This document shows positions 1 through 5,533 of a stretch of DNA of 5,533 nt, piece after piece. Each line of letters starts with the position of its first letter. The stretch's first letter is position 1. The notes beneath the pieces were generated by a model. That model was not told the origin of the DNA. It searched no databases and was given only the letters and a program-made list of their open reading frames with translations. A program made the position numbers and the translations under genes. Location: NCBI GenBank assembly GCA_017860335.1, contig JAFNAU010000153.1, forward strand, positions 1-5,533. The letters run 5' to 3'. Source of the DNA: Bacteroidota bacterium (GTDB lineage Bacteria > Bacteroidota > Bacteroidia > Bacteroidales > Paludibacteraceae).

Positions 1-471
1 TGTGGTGGCGTAAATCAGCGCAATATCGGCCCGCAGAGGTTTTTCAAGGAGGAAGTCGTTACCATCCACCTGTATCATTTGTTTGCCTTCTTCGATGATC
101 GTTCCTATACCCACCGGGGTTAAAATTCCTCCCAGTCCGGCTCCTCCGCTCCTTATCCGCTCAGCAAGAGTACCCTGAGGCGAAAATTCGATTTCAAGTT
201 CACCGTTGTTCATTTTCTGCCCCGAGTTAGGATTGGTGCCGATGTGAGATACAATCAGTTTTTTAACCTGATTATTTGTAACCAGTTTACCGCATCCTTT
301 ATCGGGAAATGCTGTATCATTGACTATTAATGTTAATGACTTTACTCCGCTTGCAACTATTTCGTCGATGATTCTTTCGGGCGTACCATGTCCCAGAAAT
401 CCTCCAATCATTAAAGTCATGCCATCTTTTACAAATGAAGCAGCATCGGAAGGCGAAATATATTTTTTCAT
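1..471 (-). CDS. atoD: Acetate/acetoacetate CoA-transferase, alpha subunit (AtoD-like), 3' end cut by window edge
   Basis: This is the alpha (A) subunit of a family I 3-oxoacid CoA-transferase, which moves CoA between an acyl-CoA such as acetoacetyl-CoA or butyryl-CoA and a free acid such as acetate, in the cytoplasm. The 157 residues present start MKKYISPSDAASF. They contain the family I signature at residues 16-31 (DGMTLMIGGFLGHGTP, with the GGFxxxGxP core), the NDTAF segment near 51-55, SHIGTNP near 75-81, and a glycine-rich loop, GGAGLGG, at 109-115. From memory these line up closely with E. coli AtoD, which is about 220 residues, so roughly 60 C-terminal residues are off the left edge. 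The catalytic glutamate of this family sits in the beta subunit (AtoA), which would be expected next, outside the window. The ATG at 471-469 gives the correct family N-terminus, and a promoter lies 41-72 bases upstream. The exact substrate (butyrate, acetoacetate or succinate type) cannot be decided from this fragment. The reading frame is intact. Confidence 0.93.
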   Translation of the reverse strand, partial: MKKYISPSDAASFVKDGMTLMIGGFLGHGTPERIIDEIVASGVKSLTLIVNDTAFPDKGCGKLVTNNQVKKLIVSHIGTNPNSGQKMNNGELEIEFSPQGTLAERIRSGGAGLGGILTPVGIGTIIEEGKQMIQVDGNDFLLEKPLRADIALIYATT

Positions 472-511
472 TGCAGATGGATTTAATTATTTTTTTTGCA
501 TAATGTTGCAA

Positions 512-543
512 CAAATATATAAATTTATTTTTTATGTAAACAA
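512..543 (-). promoter_or_regulatory. Bacteroidota-type promoter for the atoD gene
   Basis: Read on the minus strand, a -33-like TTG (543-541) is followed after 21 nt by TATATTTG (519-512), an exact match to the Bacteroidota -7 consensus TAnnTTTG. Transcription would start a few bases downstream, near 505, giving a leader of about 30-35 nt before the ATG at 471. The leader is A/T-rich and has no Shine-Dalgarno-like GGAG, which is normal in this phylum. The region is so AT-rich that chance matches are possible, but spacing and placement are good. Confidence 0.6.
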
Positions 544-739
544 TTTTTTAAGTGAAAAATTCGGGATACAACTTACATTTTGATTAATTTTGATTGACAT
601 TTTAATAGTTTTAAGGTTATTTTGATATATATATTGAGATTACATCTTAAATTATATGACTTTTTAATGTTTGCAGTCAACGTAAAGAATTAAAAAAAAA
701 GTAATCATTTCTTTTTAATAAAACAAAATTTGCACGGAG

Positions 740-761
740 AAAGATGACTGTGAAAGATGAC
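740..761. repeat. Short direct repeat AAAGATGAC x2
   Basis: The nonamer AAAGATGAC occurs at 740-748 and again at 753-761, separated by TGTG, so the copies are offset by 13 bp. It stands just at the change from very AT-rich to more balanced sequence. The repeat is plainly visible, but a function such as a protein-binding site is only a guess, and a chance duplication is equally possible. Confidence 0.35.
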
Positions 762-869
762 AACAAACAATTTTATCGTCTGTTAAGCAAAAATAAGGCA
801 GGATTCTTTGGAACTTAAAAAAAGATTGAGTTCAGGCTTATGGTGAGGTTTTTTATGGACCGTTTTTTC

Positions 870-1334
870 TCAGAAACCGGGCTGAGACGATTCTATCCTG
901 TACGATTTACGGATTGAATCCAGCATCTCTGTCAGCGGGCGAATTGGGTTGATAGCATTAGAATCGGAATATCCGTATCTGATCTGATGATTATAACCTC
1001 TTGTAACCACCCTGATATGGGTATCACATCCGTCAGCACAATAATTACACGAATTCAGATTAATCTTACTGAATTTTTTAAGATCCAGTTTATCCTTTAA
1101 CTCGTTCCACACGCTGCTCTTTGTTGGTTGAGTAATGGTGTAATCATCATCGCTGCATGGAAAATTCCTTGAGTAAATAGTCGTAGTTTTGGTAATGATC
1201 AGCGAAGCTGTACCTGCACACCATCCGCACTGGGTACCTGAAATGATGGTCAGGTTATTGTCAGAAGGCTCCTCCAGGTAGGATAATAATCCGAAAAACA
1301 TTACCGATAATACTATGATGCATGCATTTTTCAT
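870..1334 (-). CDS. Hypothetical exported or membrane-anchored cysteine-rich protein, 154 aa
   Basis: I do not recognise a named family. The N-terminus has a short basic start (MKN) followed by a hydrophobic run at about residues 4-20, then an acidic/polar segment (EEPSDNN), which suggests export by Sec or an N-terminal membrane anchor. There is no lipobox: the only cysteine in this part, Cys5, comes before the hydrophobic core. The rest holds six cysteines: a CGWC pair at 36-39, Cys60, and a CNYCADGC cluster at 96-103. They could form disulfides in the periplasm or bind a metal. CGWC resembles a thioredoxin active-site spacing, but the surrounding sequence and length do not look like a thioredoxin fold. 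The C-terminal part, with a YGYSDSNAINPI stretch followed by a predicted helix near 133-145, looks like a compact soluble domain. The start at 1334 is the first ATG, and a TATCTTTG -7 box lies 27 bases upstream. The coding character (balanced composition, signal-like start, clustered cysteines) supports a real gene. It is transcribed away from the ATPase gene, from a shared divergent region. Confidence 0.75.
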   Translation of the reverse strand: MKNACIIVLSVMFFGLLSYLEEPSDNNLTIISGTQCGWCAGTASLIITKTTTIYSRNFPCSDDDYTITQPTKSSVWNELKDKLDLKKFSKINLNSCNYCADGCDTHIRVVTRGYNHQIRYGYSDSNAINPIRPLTEMLDSIRKSYRIESSQPGF

Positions 1335-1360
1335 TGAAGCGTTGTCGTTATAATTTTTTC

Positions 1361-1368
1361 CAAAGATA
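1361..1368 (-). promoter_or_regulatory. Probable -7 box for the cysteine-rich protein gene
   Basis: On the minus strand 1368-1361 reads TATCTTTG, an exact TAnnTTTG match, placed 26 bases before the ATG at 1334-1332. This predicts a leader of roughly 20 nt. No good TTG/TTTG -33 element is seen at the usual 19-21 nt spacing; the nearest candidate, CTGG at 1389-1386, is poor. The call rests on the -7 box and its position only. Confidence 0.45.
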
Positions 1369-1505
1369 ATATTCTTTTGGAATAACCAGTTCTGTTCTGA
1401 TTCAGTATATTTTTTGCATTTCCAAATAAATATACCGTATTTTAATACTTTTTTGAGTTCTTTTTGTAAATAAAAGTAAATTTATCGCACTTTTGTAAAC
1501 TCTAC

Positions 1506-1537
1506 TTTGCAAAATCAATAATAATTATGTATTTTTG
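1506..1537 (+). promoter_or_regulatory. Bacteroidota-type promoter for the ATPase gene
   Basis: A -33 element TTTG (1506-1509), a 20-nt spacer and a -7 element TATTTTTG (1530-1537) match the Bacteroidota consensus TTTG-N19-21-TAnnTTTG very well. Transcription should begin near 1542-1545, so the leader before the ATG at 1556 would be only about 12 nt and contains no Shine-Dalgarno sequence. This supports 1556 as the true start and gives the ATPase gene its own promoter. Confidence 0.72.
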
Positions 1538-1555
1538 CATCACTAAGAATTTACA

Positions 1556-2740
1556 ATGGAAGCATTTTACAGAACACATGAATATTTAGTACGGCATGTA
1601 AAGTCACCTGTCAGAAGATTACTCATGGATGAAATTGACTGGTCAAAACGGTTGATAGGCATCAAGGGCAGTCGTGGTGTAGGTAAAACCACATTCCTCT
1701 TGCAGTATGCGAAAAATCATTTTGATCCTGCCGACAGAAGCTGCCTCTATGTAAACTTCAATAATTTCTATTTTACTACGCATACGCTGATGGAATTTGC
1801 GGGCGAATTCTGCAAAAATGGCGGAAGAACGCTGCTGCTTGACCAGATATTCAAATATGAAGACTGGTCGAAAGAATTACGCTACTGCTACGATAATTTT
1901 CCCGAACTGCATATTGTGTTTACAGGTTCTTCGGTCATGCGCCTCAAGGAGGACAATCCCTACCTGTATGACGTGGTAGAATCGCACAATCTCCGCGGAT
2001 TTTCATTCCGGGAGTTTCTCAACCTCAAAACAAACAACAGTTTTCCGGCTTACAGCTTAGAGCAAATCATCGAAAATCATCAGCAGATAGCGGTTAATAT
2101 CTGTAAGAACATTAATCCTCTCGATTACTTTTCGGATTATCTGCATCACGGATTCTATCCGTTCTTTCTGGAAACAAGCAACTACTCCGAAAACCTGCTG
2201 AAAACAATAAACATGATTTTGGAGGTGGATATTTTAATCATCAAACAGATAGATCTGAAGTATCTGTCCAAAATCAGAAAGCTACTTTACCTGATCATGC
2301 AGTGCGCGCCATGCACACTGAATGTGAGCCAGTTGAGCACCGATATCGAAACTTCACGTTCAACGGTAATGAACTACATCAAGTATTTGCAGGATGCCCG
2401 CTTGCTCAATCTGTTGTACCATGCAGGCGACAAATATCCGAAGAAACCCCTGGCAGCATTTATGCAGAATACCAACCTGATGCATGTTGTAACTCCCGGT
2501 GAGATTAGTCAGGAATGCGAACGAAAAACATTCCTGTACAATTCGCTTCACGCGCGCCACAAGATAAATATGGGGAAAAATCACACCGATTTTCTGATTG
2601 ATGAAACTCGGAGTATAAAATATATAAAAAACGAAAAAGTAAACCATAAGCCGATTCCCAATGTTATATATGGAGTCGACAATATCAAATCGGGAAGTAA
2701 AAACAACATCCCCGTGTGGCTCTTCGGTTTTCTCTACTGA
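1556..2740 (+). CDS. P-loop ATPase of the AAA_14/DUF4143 type, with Asp-Gln in Walker B
   Basis: The protein is a complete 394-residue predicted ATP-binding protein of the AAA_14-DUF4143 class, whose usual length is close to this. The Walker A loop is at residues 38-46 (GSRGVGKTT). The hydrophobic strand and Walker B are at 92-97 (TLLLDQ), followed by IFKYEDWSKELRY where the family usually has a DEIHKYPNW-like segment. A sensor-1-like strand, IVFTGSS, is at 120-126, and SFREFL at 150-155 is a family landmark. A winged-helix-like region spans about 255-290, and the DUF4143-like tail ends in the typical PVWLFGFLY. Two things are odd. The usual Walker B Glu is Gln97, and the C-terminal motif usually seen as RETF followed by EVGGKNK is ERKTF (322-326) followed by an unrelated lysine-rich segment. 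ATP binding therefore looks intact while hydrolysis may be weak. Biological roles in this class are mostly unknown; links to toxin-antitoxin or defence functions are speculative, and no partner gene is adjacent. It has its own promoter and sits 51 bp before nifJ. Confidence 0.88.
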   Translation: MEAFYRTHEYLVRHVKSPVRRLLMDEIDWSKRLIGIKGSRGVGKTTFLLQYAKNHFDPADRSCLYVNFNNFYFTTHTLMEFAGEFCKNGGRTLLLDQIFKYEDWSKELRYCYDNFPELHIVFTGSSVMRLKEDNPYLYDVVESHNLRGFSFREFLNLKTNNSFPAYSLEQIIENHQQIAVNICKNINPLDYFSDYLHHGFYPFFLETSNYSENLLKTINMILEVDILIIKQIDLKYLSKIRKLLYLIMQCAPCTLNVSQLSTDIETSRSTVMNYIKYLQDARLLNLLYHAGDKYPKKPLAAFMQNTNLMHVVTPGEISQECERKTFLYNSLHARHKINMGKNHTDFLIDETRSIKYIKNEKVNHKPIPNVIYGVDNIKSGSKNNIPVWLFGFLY

Positions 2741-2791
2741 CAAAGAAGTGAGACAAAAAGCAATTATATATATACATTAATAAATTATAAG
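2741..2791 (+). other. Short AT-rich spacer and leader of nifJ
   Basis: The 51-bp spacer contains an alternating run TTATATATATAC (about 2764-2775) and an A-rich stretch right before the nifJ ATG, with no Shine-Dalgarno sequence. I found no TAnnTTTG box here or in the last part of the ATPase gene. A bulged 7-bp hairpin (TCTCTACT, 2731-2738, with AGTGAGA, 2747-2753) spans the ATPase stop codon but lacks a following U-tract. nifJ may be transcribed from a non-consensus promoter here or by read-through from the ATPase promoter; the sequence does not decide. Confidence 0.4.
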
Positions 2792-5533
2792 ATGGCAAAA
2801 GAAAAAAAATTTTTAACGTGTGATGGTAATCAGGCCGCTGCTCATATCGCTTATATGTTCAGCGAAGTGGCTGCTATTTACCCCATCACCCCATCGTCGA
2901 CGATGGCAGAATATGTTGACGAATGGTCAGCTTCCGGACGCAAAAATATGTTCGGCGATACTGTTCTCGTTCAGGAAATGCAGTCCGAAGGCGGTGCTGC
3001 TGCCGCGATGCACGGATCTTTACAGGCCGGAGCGCTGGCTACAACATTTACCGCTTCTCAGGGTTTGCTGCTGATGATTCCTAATATGTATAAAGTGGCC
3101 GGTGAATTACTCCCCGGTGTTTATCATGTATCTGCAAGAGCTATTGCAGCTCAGGCTCTCTCCATTTTTGGCGACCATCAGGACGTTATGGCAGTTCGCC
3201 AGACCGGATGTGCGCTGTTTGCTACCAGTTCTGTTCAGGAAGTAATGGATATGGCTGCTGTTGCTCATCTTGCAGCAATTAAAACACGCGTTCCGTTTGT
3301 TCATTTCTTCGATGGTTTCCGTACTTCACACGAAATTCAGAAAATTGAGGAAATTGATGCTGAAGCTGTACAGTCGCTGGTTGATAAAGATGCCCTGCAG
3401 GCTTTCCGCGATCGCGCGCTTAACCCCGAACACCCCGTTGTAAGAGGTACAGCTCAAAATCCCGATATATATTTCCAGTCACGCGAAGCATCCAATCCTT
3501 TCTACGACGCCATCCCCGGTGTTGTGGAAGATTACCTGAACAAGCTGACTGAAATTACCGGACGCAAATACGGATTGTTTGATTATTACGGAGCTCCCGA
3601 TGCCGACCGCGTGGTTATTGCCATGGGGTCAGCTACCGAAGCTATCCGCGAAGGTATTGACTACCTGACCGAAAAAGGTGAAAAAGTGGGATTGATTACC
3701 GTTCACCTTTATCGTCCGTTCTCCGCTAAACATTTCCTTTCTGTTCTGCCTAAATCGGCAAAACGAATCTGTGTGCTCGACCGTACCAAAGAACCGGGTG
3801 CAGGCGGCGAACCGCTGTATCTGGATGTGAAGGATGTGTTGTATGGCAGCGAAAATCAACCGCTGGTTGTAGGTGGCCGTTATGGTTTGTCTTCCAAAGA
3901 CTTTACACCGGCTCAGGTACTTGCCGTTTATGCCAACCTCAATCTGCCATCTCCGAAGAATCAGTTTACCGTTGGTATCGTGGACGATGTTACCTTCACC
4001 TCACTCCCACTCGGCGAAGAAATTCCGATGGGCGGCGCGGGAACATACGAAGCCAAATTCTACGGACTGGGTGCTGACGGTACAGTCGGAGCAAACAAGA
4101 ACTCCATCAAAATTATCGGCAACAATTCAAATAAATACTCACAGGCTTATTTTGCATACGATTCAAAAAAATCAGGCGGTTTCACCTGCTCACACCTTCG
4201 TTTCGGCGACACTCCTATCCGCTCTACATACCTCGTAACCACTCCCGACTTTGTGGCATGCCACGTACAGGCATACCTGAAATTGTATGATGTTACCAAG
4301 GGATTGAAAAAGAACGGAACATTCCTGCTGAATACCGTTTGGGATGCTGAACAGGTGAAGGAAAACCTGCCGGTGAATGTAAAGAAATATCTGGCTCAGA
4401 ACAACATCAGCCTGTATATCATCAATGCAACTAATATCGCTCAGGAAATCGGACTGGGTAACCGCACCAACACCATTCTGCAATCTGCATTCTTCAAAAT
4501 CACCAACGTAATCCCTTACGAACTGGCTGTTGAGAAAATGAAATATGCCATCAACAAATCGTACGGCAAGAAAGGTGAAGACATTGTAAAGAAAAATTAT
4601 GCAGCTGTTGATCGCGGCGGTGAATACACCAAAGTGGAAATTCCTGCCGAATGGGCAAATCTGACTGAAGAAATGGAGGTGACCGACGTAGTTCCGGCAT
4701 TTATCAAAGATGTGGTTCGTCCTATCAATGCTCAAGCCGGTGATAACCTTCCTGTATCGGCATTCAAGGGTCGTGAAGACGGAACCTGGGATCAGGGAAC
4801 CGCCAAATACGAAAAACGCGGTGTAGCCGCATTCGTTCCCGAATGGAATTCCGAAAACTGTATCCAGTGTAATCAGTGCGCTTATGTTTGTCCTCACGCT
4901 GCCATCCGTCCGTTTATTCTGGATGAAACCGAACAGGCTAACGCGCCGTTTACCGATATGCTCAAAGCCAACGGTAAAGGTTTTGAAGGAATGAAATTCC
5001 GTATCCAGGTGGATGTACTCGACTGTATGGATTGTGGCAACTGTGTGGATGTTTGTCCGGGTAACCGTGGCAACAAAGCGCTGAAAATGTCCACCATCGA
5101 ATCACAATATCCGAATCAGGAAGGCTGGGACTATTGCGCCGAAAAGGTTACCATGAAAAGTCACCTTGTGGATGTAAAAGCCAATGTGAAGAATACACAG
5201 CTTGCCAAACCGCTGTTCGAATTCTCAGGAGCTTGTTCCGGTTGTGGTGAAACTCCATACGTGAAACTTGTAACTCAGCTCTACGGCGAACGTCAAATGG
5301 TATCAAATGCTACCGGATGTTCATCTATCTATTCTGCTTCTGCACCTTCAACTCCATATACCACTTCCGAAAACGGACGCGGACCCGCATGGGCCAACTC
5401 CCTCTTCGAAGACAATGCCGAATTTGGTTTGGGTATGGTAATGGCTGAAGAAACAATGCAGGCACGCATGGTACGTATCATGAACGACGCCATCGCTTCC
5501 GACTGCTGTTCCGACGAACTGAAAGGTCTCTTC
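2792..5533 (+). CDS. nifJ: Pyruvate:ferredoxin (flavodoxin) oxidoreductase, 3' end cut by window edge
   Basis: PFOR converts pyruvate and CoA to acetyl-CoA and CO2 and reduces ferredoxin or flavodoxin, using thiamine pyrophosphate and three [4Fe-4S] clusters, in the cytoplasm of anaerobes. The window has 914 of about 1,180 residues. The N-terminal domain has YPITPSS at 30-36 with Thr33, QEMQSEGG at 61-68 with the TPP-activating Glu66, and Arg116. These match Thr31, Glu64 and Arg114 of the Desulfovibrio africanus enzyme with an offset of two. The ferredoxin-like domain has CxxCxxCxxxCP at Cys690/693/696/700 and a second set at Cys745/748/751/755. The proximal-cluster ligands Cys815 and Cys818 (ACSGCGET) and Cys843 (ATGCSS) are present. 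The fourth ligand and the GDG TPP-Mg motif lie beyond 5533. The start ATG at 2792 gives the normal N-terminus (MAKEKKFLTCDGN), with no alternative nearby. The frame is open throughout and nothing is missing from the part seen. The neighbouring ATPase gene has no evident functional link. Confidence 0.97.
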   Translation, partial: MAKEKKFLTCDGNQAAAHIAYMFSEVAAIYPITPSSTMAEYVDEWSASGRKNMFGDTVLVQEMQSEGGAAAAMHGSLQAGALATTFTASQGLLLMIPNMYKVAGELLPGVYHVSARAIAAQALSIFGDHQDVMAVRQTGCALFATSSVQEVMDMAAVAHLAAIKTRVPFVHFFDGFRTSHEIQKIEEIDAEAVQSLVDKDALQAFRDRALNPEHPVVRGTAQNPDIYFQSREASNPFYDAIPGVVEDYLNKLTEITGRKYGLFDYYGAPDADRVVIAMGSATEAIREGIDYLTEKGEKVGLITVHLYRPFSAKHFLSVLPKSAKRICVLDRTKEPGAGGEPLYLDVKDVLYGSENQPLVVGGRYGLSSKDFTPAQVLAVYANLNLPSPKNQFTVGIVDDVTFTSLPLGEEIPMGGAGTYEAKFYGLGADGTVGANKNSIKIIGNNSNKYSQAYFAYDSKKSGGFTCSHLRFGDTPIRSTYLVTTPDFVACHVQAYLKLYDVTKGLKKNGTFLLNTVWDAEQVKENLPVNVKKYLAQNNISLYIINATNIAQEIGLGNRTNTILQSAFFKITNVIPYELAVEKMKYAINKSYGKKGEDIVKKNYAAVDRGGEYTKVEIPAEWANLTEEMEVTDVVPAFIKDVVRPINAQAGDNLPVSAFKGREDGTWDQGTAKYEKRGVAAFVPEWNSENCIQCNQCAYVCPHAAIRPFILDETEQANAPFTDMLKANGKGFEGMKFRIQVDVLDCMDCGNCVDVCPGNRGNKALKMSTIESQYPNQEGWDYCAEKVTMKSHLVDVKANVKNTQLAKPLFEFSGACSGCGETPYVKLVTQLYGERQMVSNATGCSSIYSASAPSTPYTTSENGRGPAWANSLFEDNAEFGLGMVMAEETMQARMVRIMNDAIASDCCSDELKGLF

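Larger units (their letters stand above)
472..869. other. Gene-free AT-rich intergenic region
   Basis: This stretch lies between two minus-strand genes, downstream of the cysteine-rich protein gene and upstream of atoD. The 480-720 part is extremely AT-rich and holds the atoD promoter plus the octamer TTTTGATT at 578-585 and 588-595, with TTTTGAT again at 620-626. The 720-869 part has a more ordinary composition. It carries a 9-bp direct repeat (740-761), a 5-bp inverted repeat GAACT/AGTTC (811-815 and 829-833) with the T-run of the minus strand in its loop, and a 24-codon plus-strand ORF at 744-818. I find no tRNA-like or riboswitch-like structure and no strong hairpin followed by a U-tract, so the terminator of the 870-1334 gene is not evident. 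Confidence 0.6.

Noticed and set aside
320..583. An 87-codon plus-strand open frame and a 65-codon minus-strand one (317-514) near the left end
   Set aside because: Both overlap the start of atoD in wrong frames, and AtoD conservation clearly identifies the real frame.
811..833. Inverted repeat GAACT/AGTTC as terminator of the 870-1334 gene
   Set aside because: The stem is only 5 bp and the T-run on the minus strand lies in the loop, not after the stem.
744..917. Possible longer plus-strand ORF continuing past the TAA at 816-818 to the TGA at 915-917
   Set aside because: It needs read-through of an in-frame TAA and runs antisense into the end of the cysteine-rich gene; nothing in its product supports coding.
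870..1334. Thioredoxin-like reading of the CGWC motif
   Set aside because: The flanking sequence lacks the expected WCxPC-type context, the cis-Pro region and the thioredoxin length pattern; the cysteine layout suits structural disulfides or metal binding better.
2360..2743. A 127-codon open frame on the minus strand over the end of the ATPase gene
   Set aside because: It overlaps the conserved C-terminal part of the ATPase on the opposite strand, and its product resembles no known protein; treated as a shadow.
2731..2753. Hairpin over the ATPase stop codon as an intrinsic terminator
   Set aside because: The stem is short and bulged, AT-containing, and is not followed by a U-tract on the plus strand.
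1335..2791. A defence or toxin-antitoxin system formed by the cysteine-rich protein and the ATPase
   Set aside because: The genes are divergent with separate promoters, no second toxin, nuclease or antitoxin gene is present, and neither protein shows a defence-specific domain.
4190..4897. A 235-codon open frame on the minus strand, inside nifJ
   Set aside because: It is fully antisense to the highly conserved PFOR coding sequence, has no promoter or recognisable domain, and is explained by the codon bias of the real gene.

Overview
The window looks like chromosomal DNA from a member of the Bacteroidota, most likely an anaerobic, fermentative one of Bacteroidales type. Three things point there. 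The upstream regions are very AT-rich and carry the lineage's -7 motif TAnnTTTG, two of them with a well-spaced -33 TTG/TTTG. The start codons have A/T-rich leaders with no clear Shine-Dalgarno sequence. The gene set combines an oxygen-sensitive pyruvate:ferredoxin oxidoreductase, an AtoD-type CoA-transferase subunit and an AAA_14/DUF4143-type ATPase of the kind common in Bacteroidota.

Layout from left to right. Positions 1-471 (minus) hold the N-terminal 157 residues of an acetate/acetoacetate CoA-transferase alpha subunit (AtoD-like); the rest lies beyond the left edge. Positions 472-869 are a gene-free, AT-rich stretch that contains the atoD promoter, a short direct repeat and a doubtful 24-codon ORF. 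Positions 870-1334 (minus) encode a 154-residue exported or membrane-anchored cysteine-rich protein of unknown function. Positions 1335-1555 are a divergent promoter region. Positions 1556-2740 (plus) encode a complete 394-residue P-loop ATPase whose Walker B motif ends in Asp-Gln rather than Asp-Glu. After 51 bp, positions 2792-5533 (plus) encode the first 914 residues of a pyruvate:ferredoxin (flavodoxin) oxidoreductase (NifJ/PFOR), which runs off the right edge.

How the genes fit together. NifJ (pyruvate to acetyl-CoA plus reduced ferredoxin) and AtoD (CoA exchange between short-chain acyl-CoAs and acetate or acetoacetate) both belong to anaerobic acyl-CoA metabolism. They are on opposite strands, about 2.3 kb apart, and separated by unrelated genes, so no common operon is visible. 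The ATPase and the cysteine-rich protein do not have an evident role in that metabolism.

I see no RNA gene, CRISPR array, insertion sequence, attachment site or recognisable defence operon, and no convincing evidence of a new multi-gene system. The most interesting points are the altered Walker B and C-terminal regions of the ATPase and the uncharacterised cysteine-rich exported protein.
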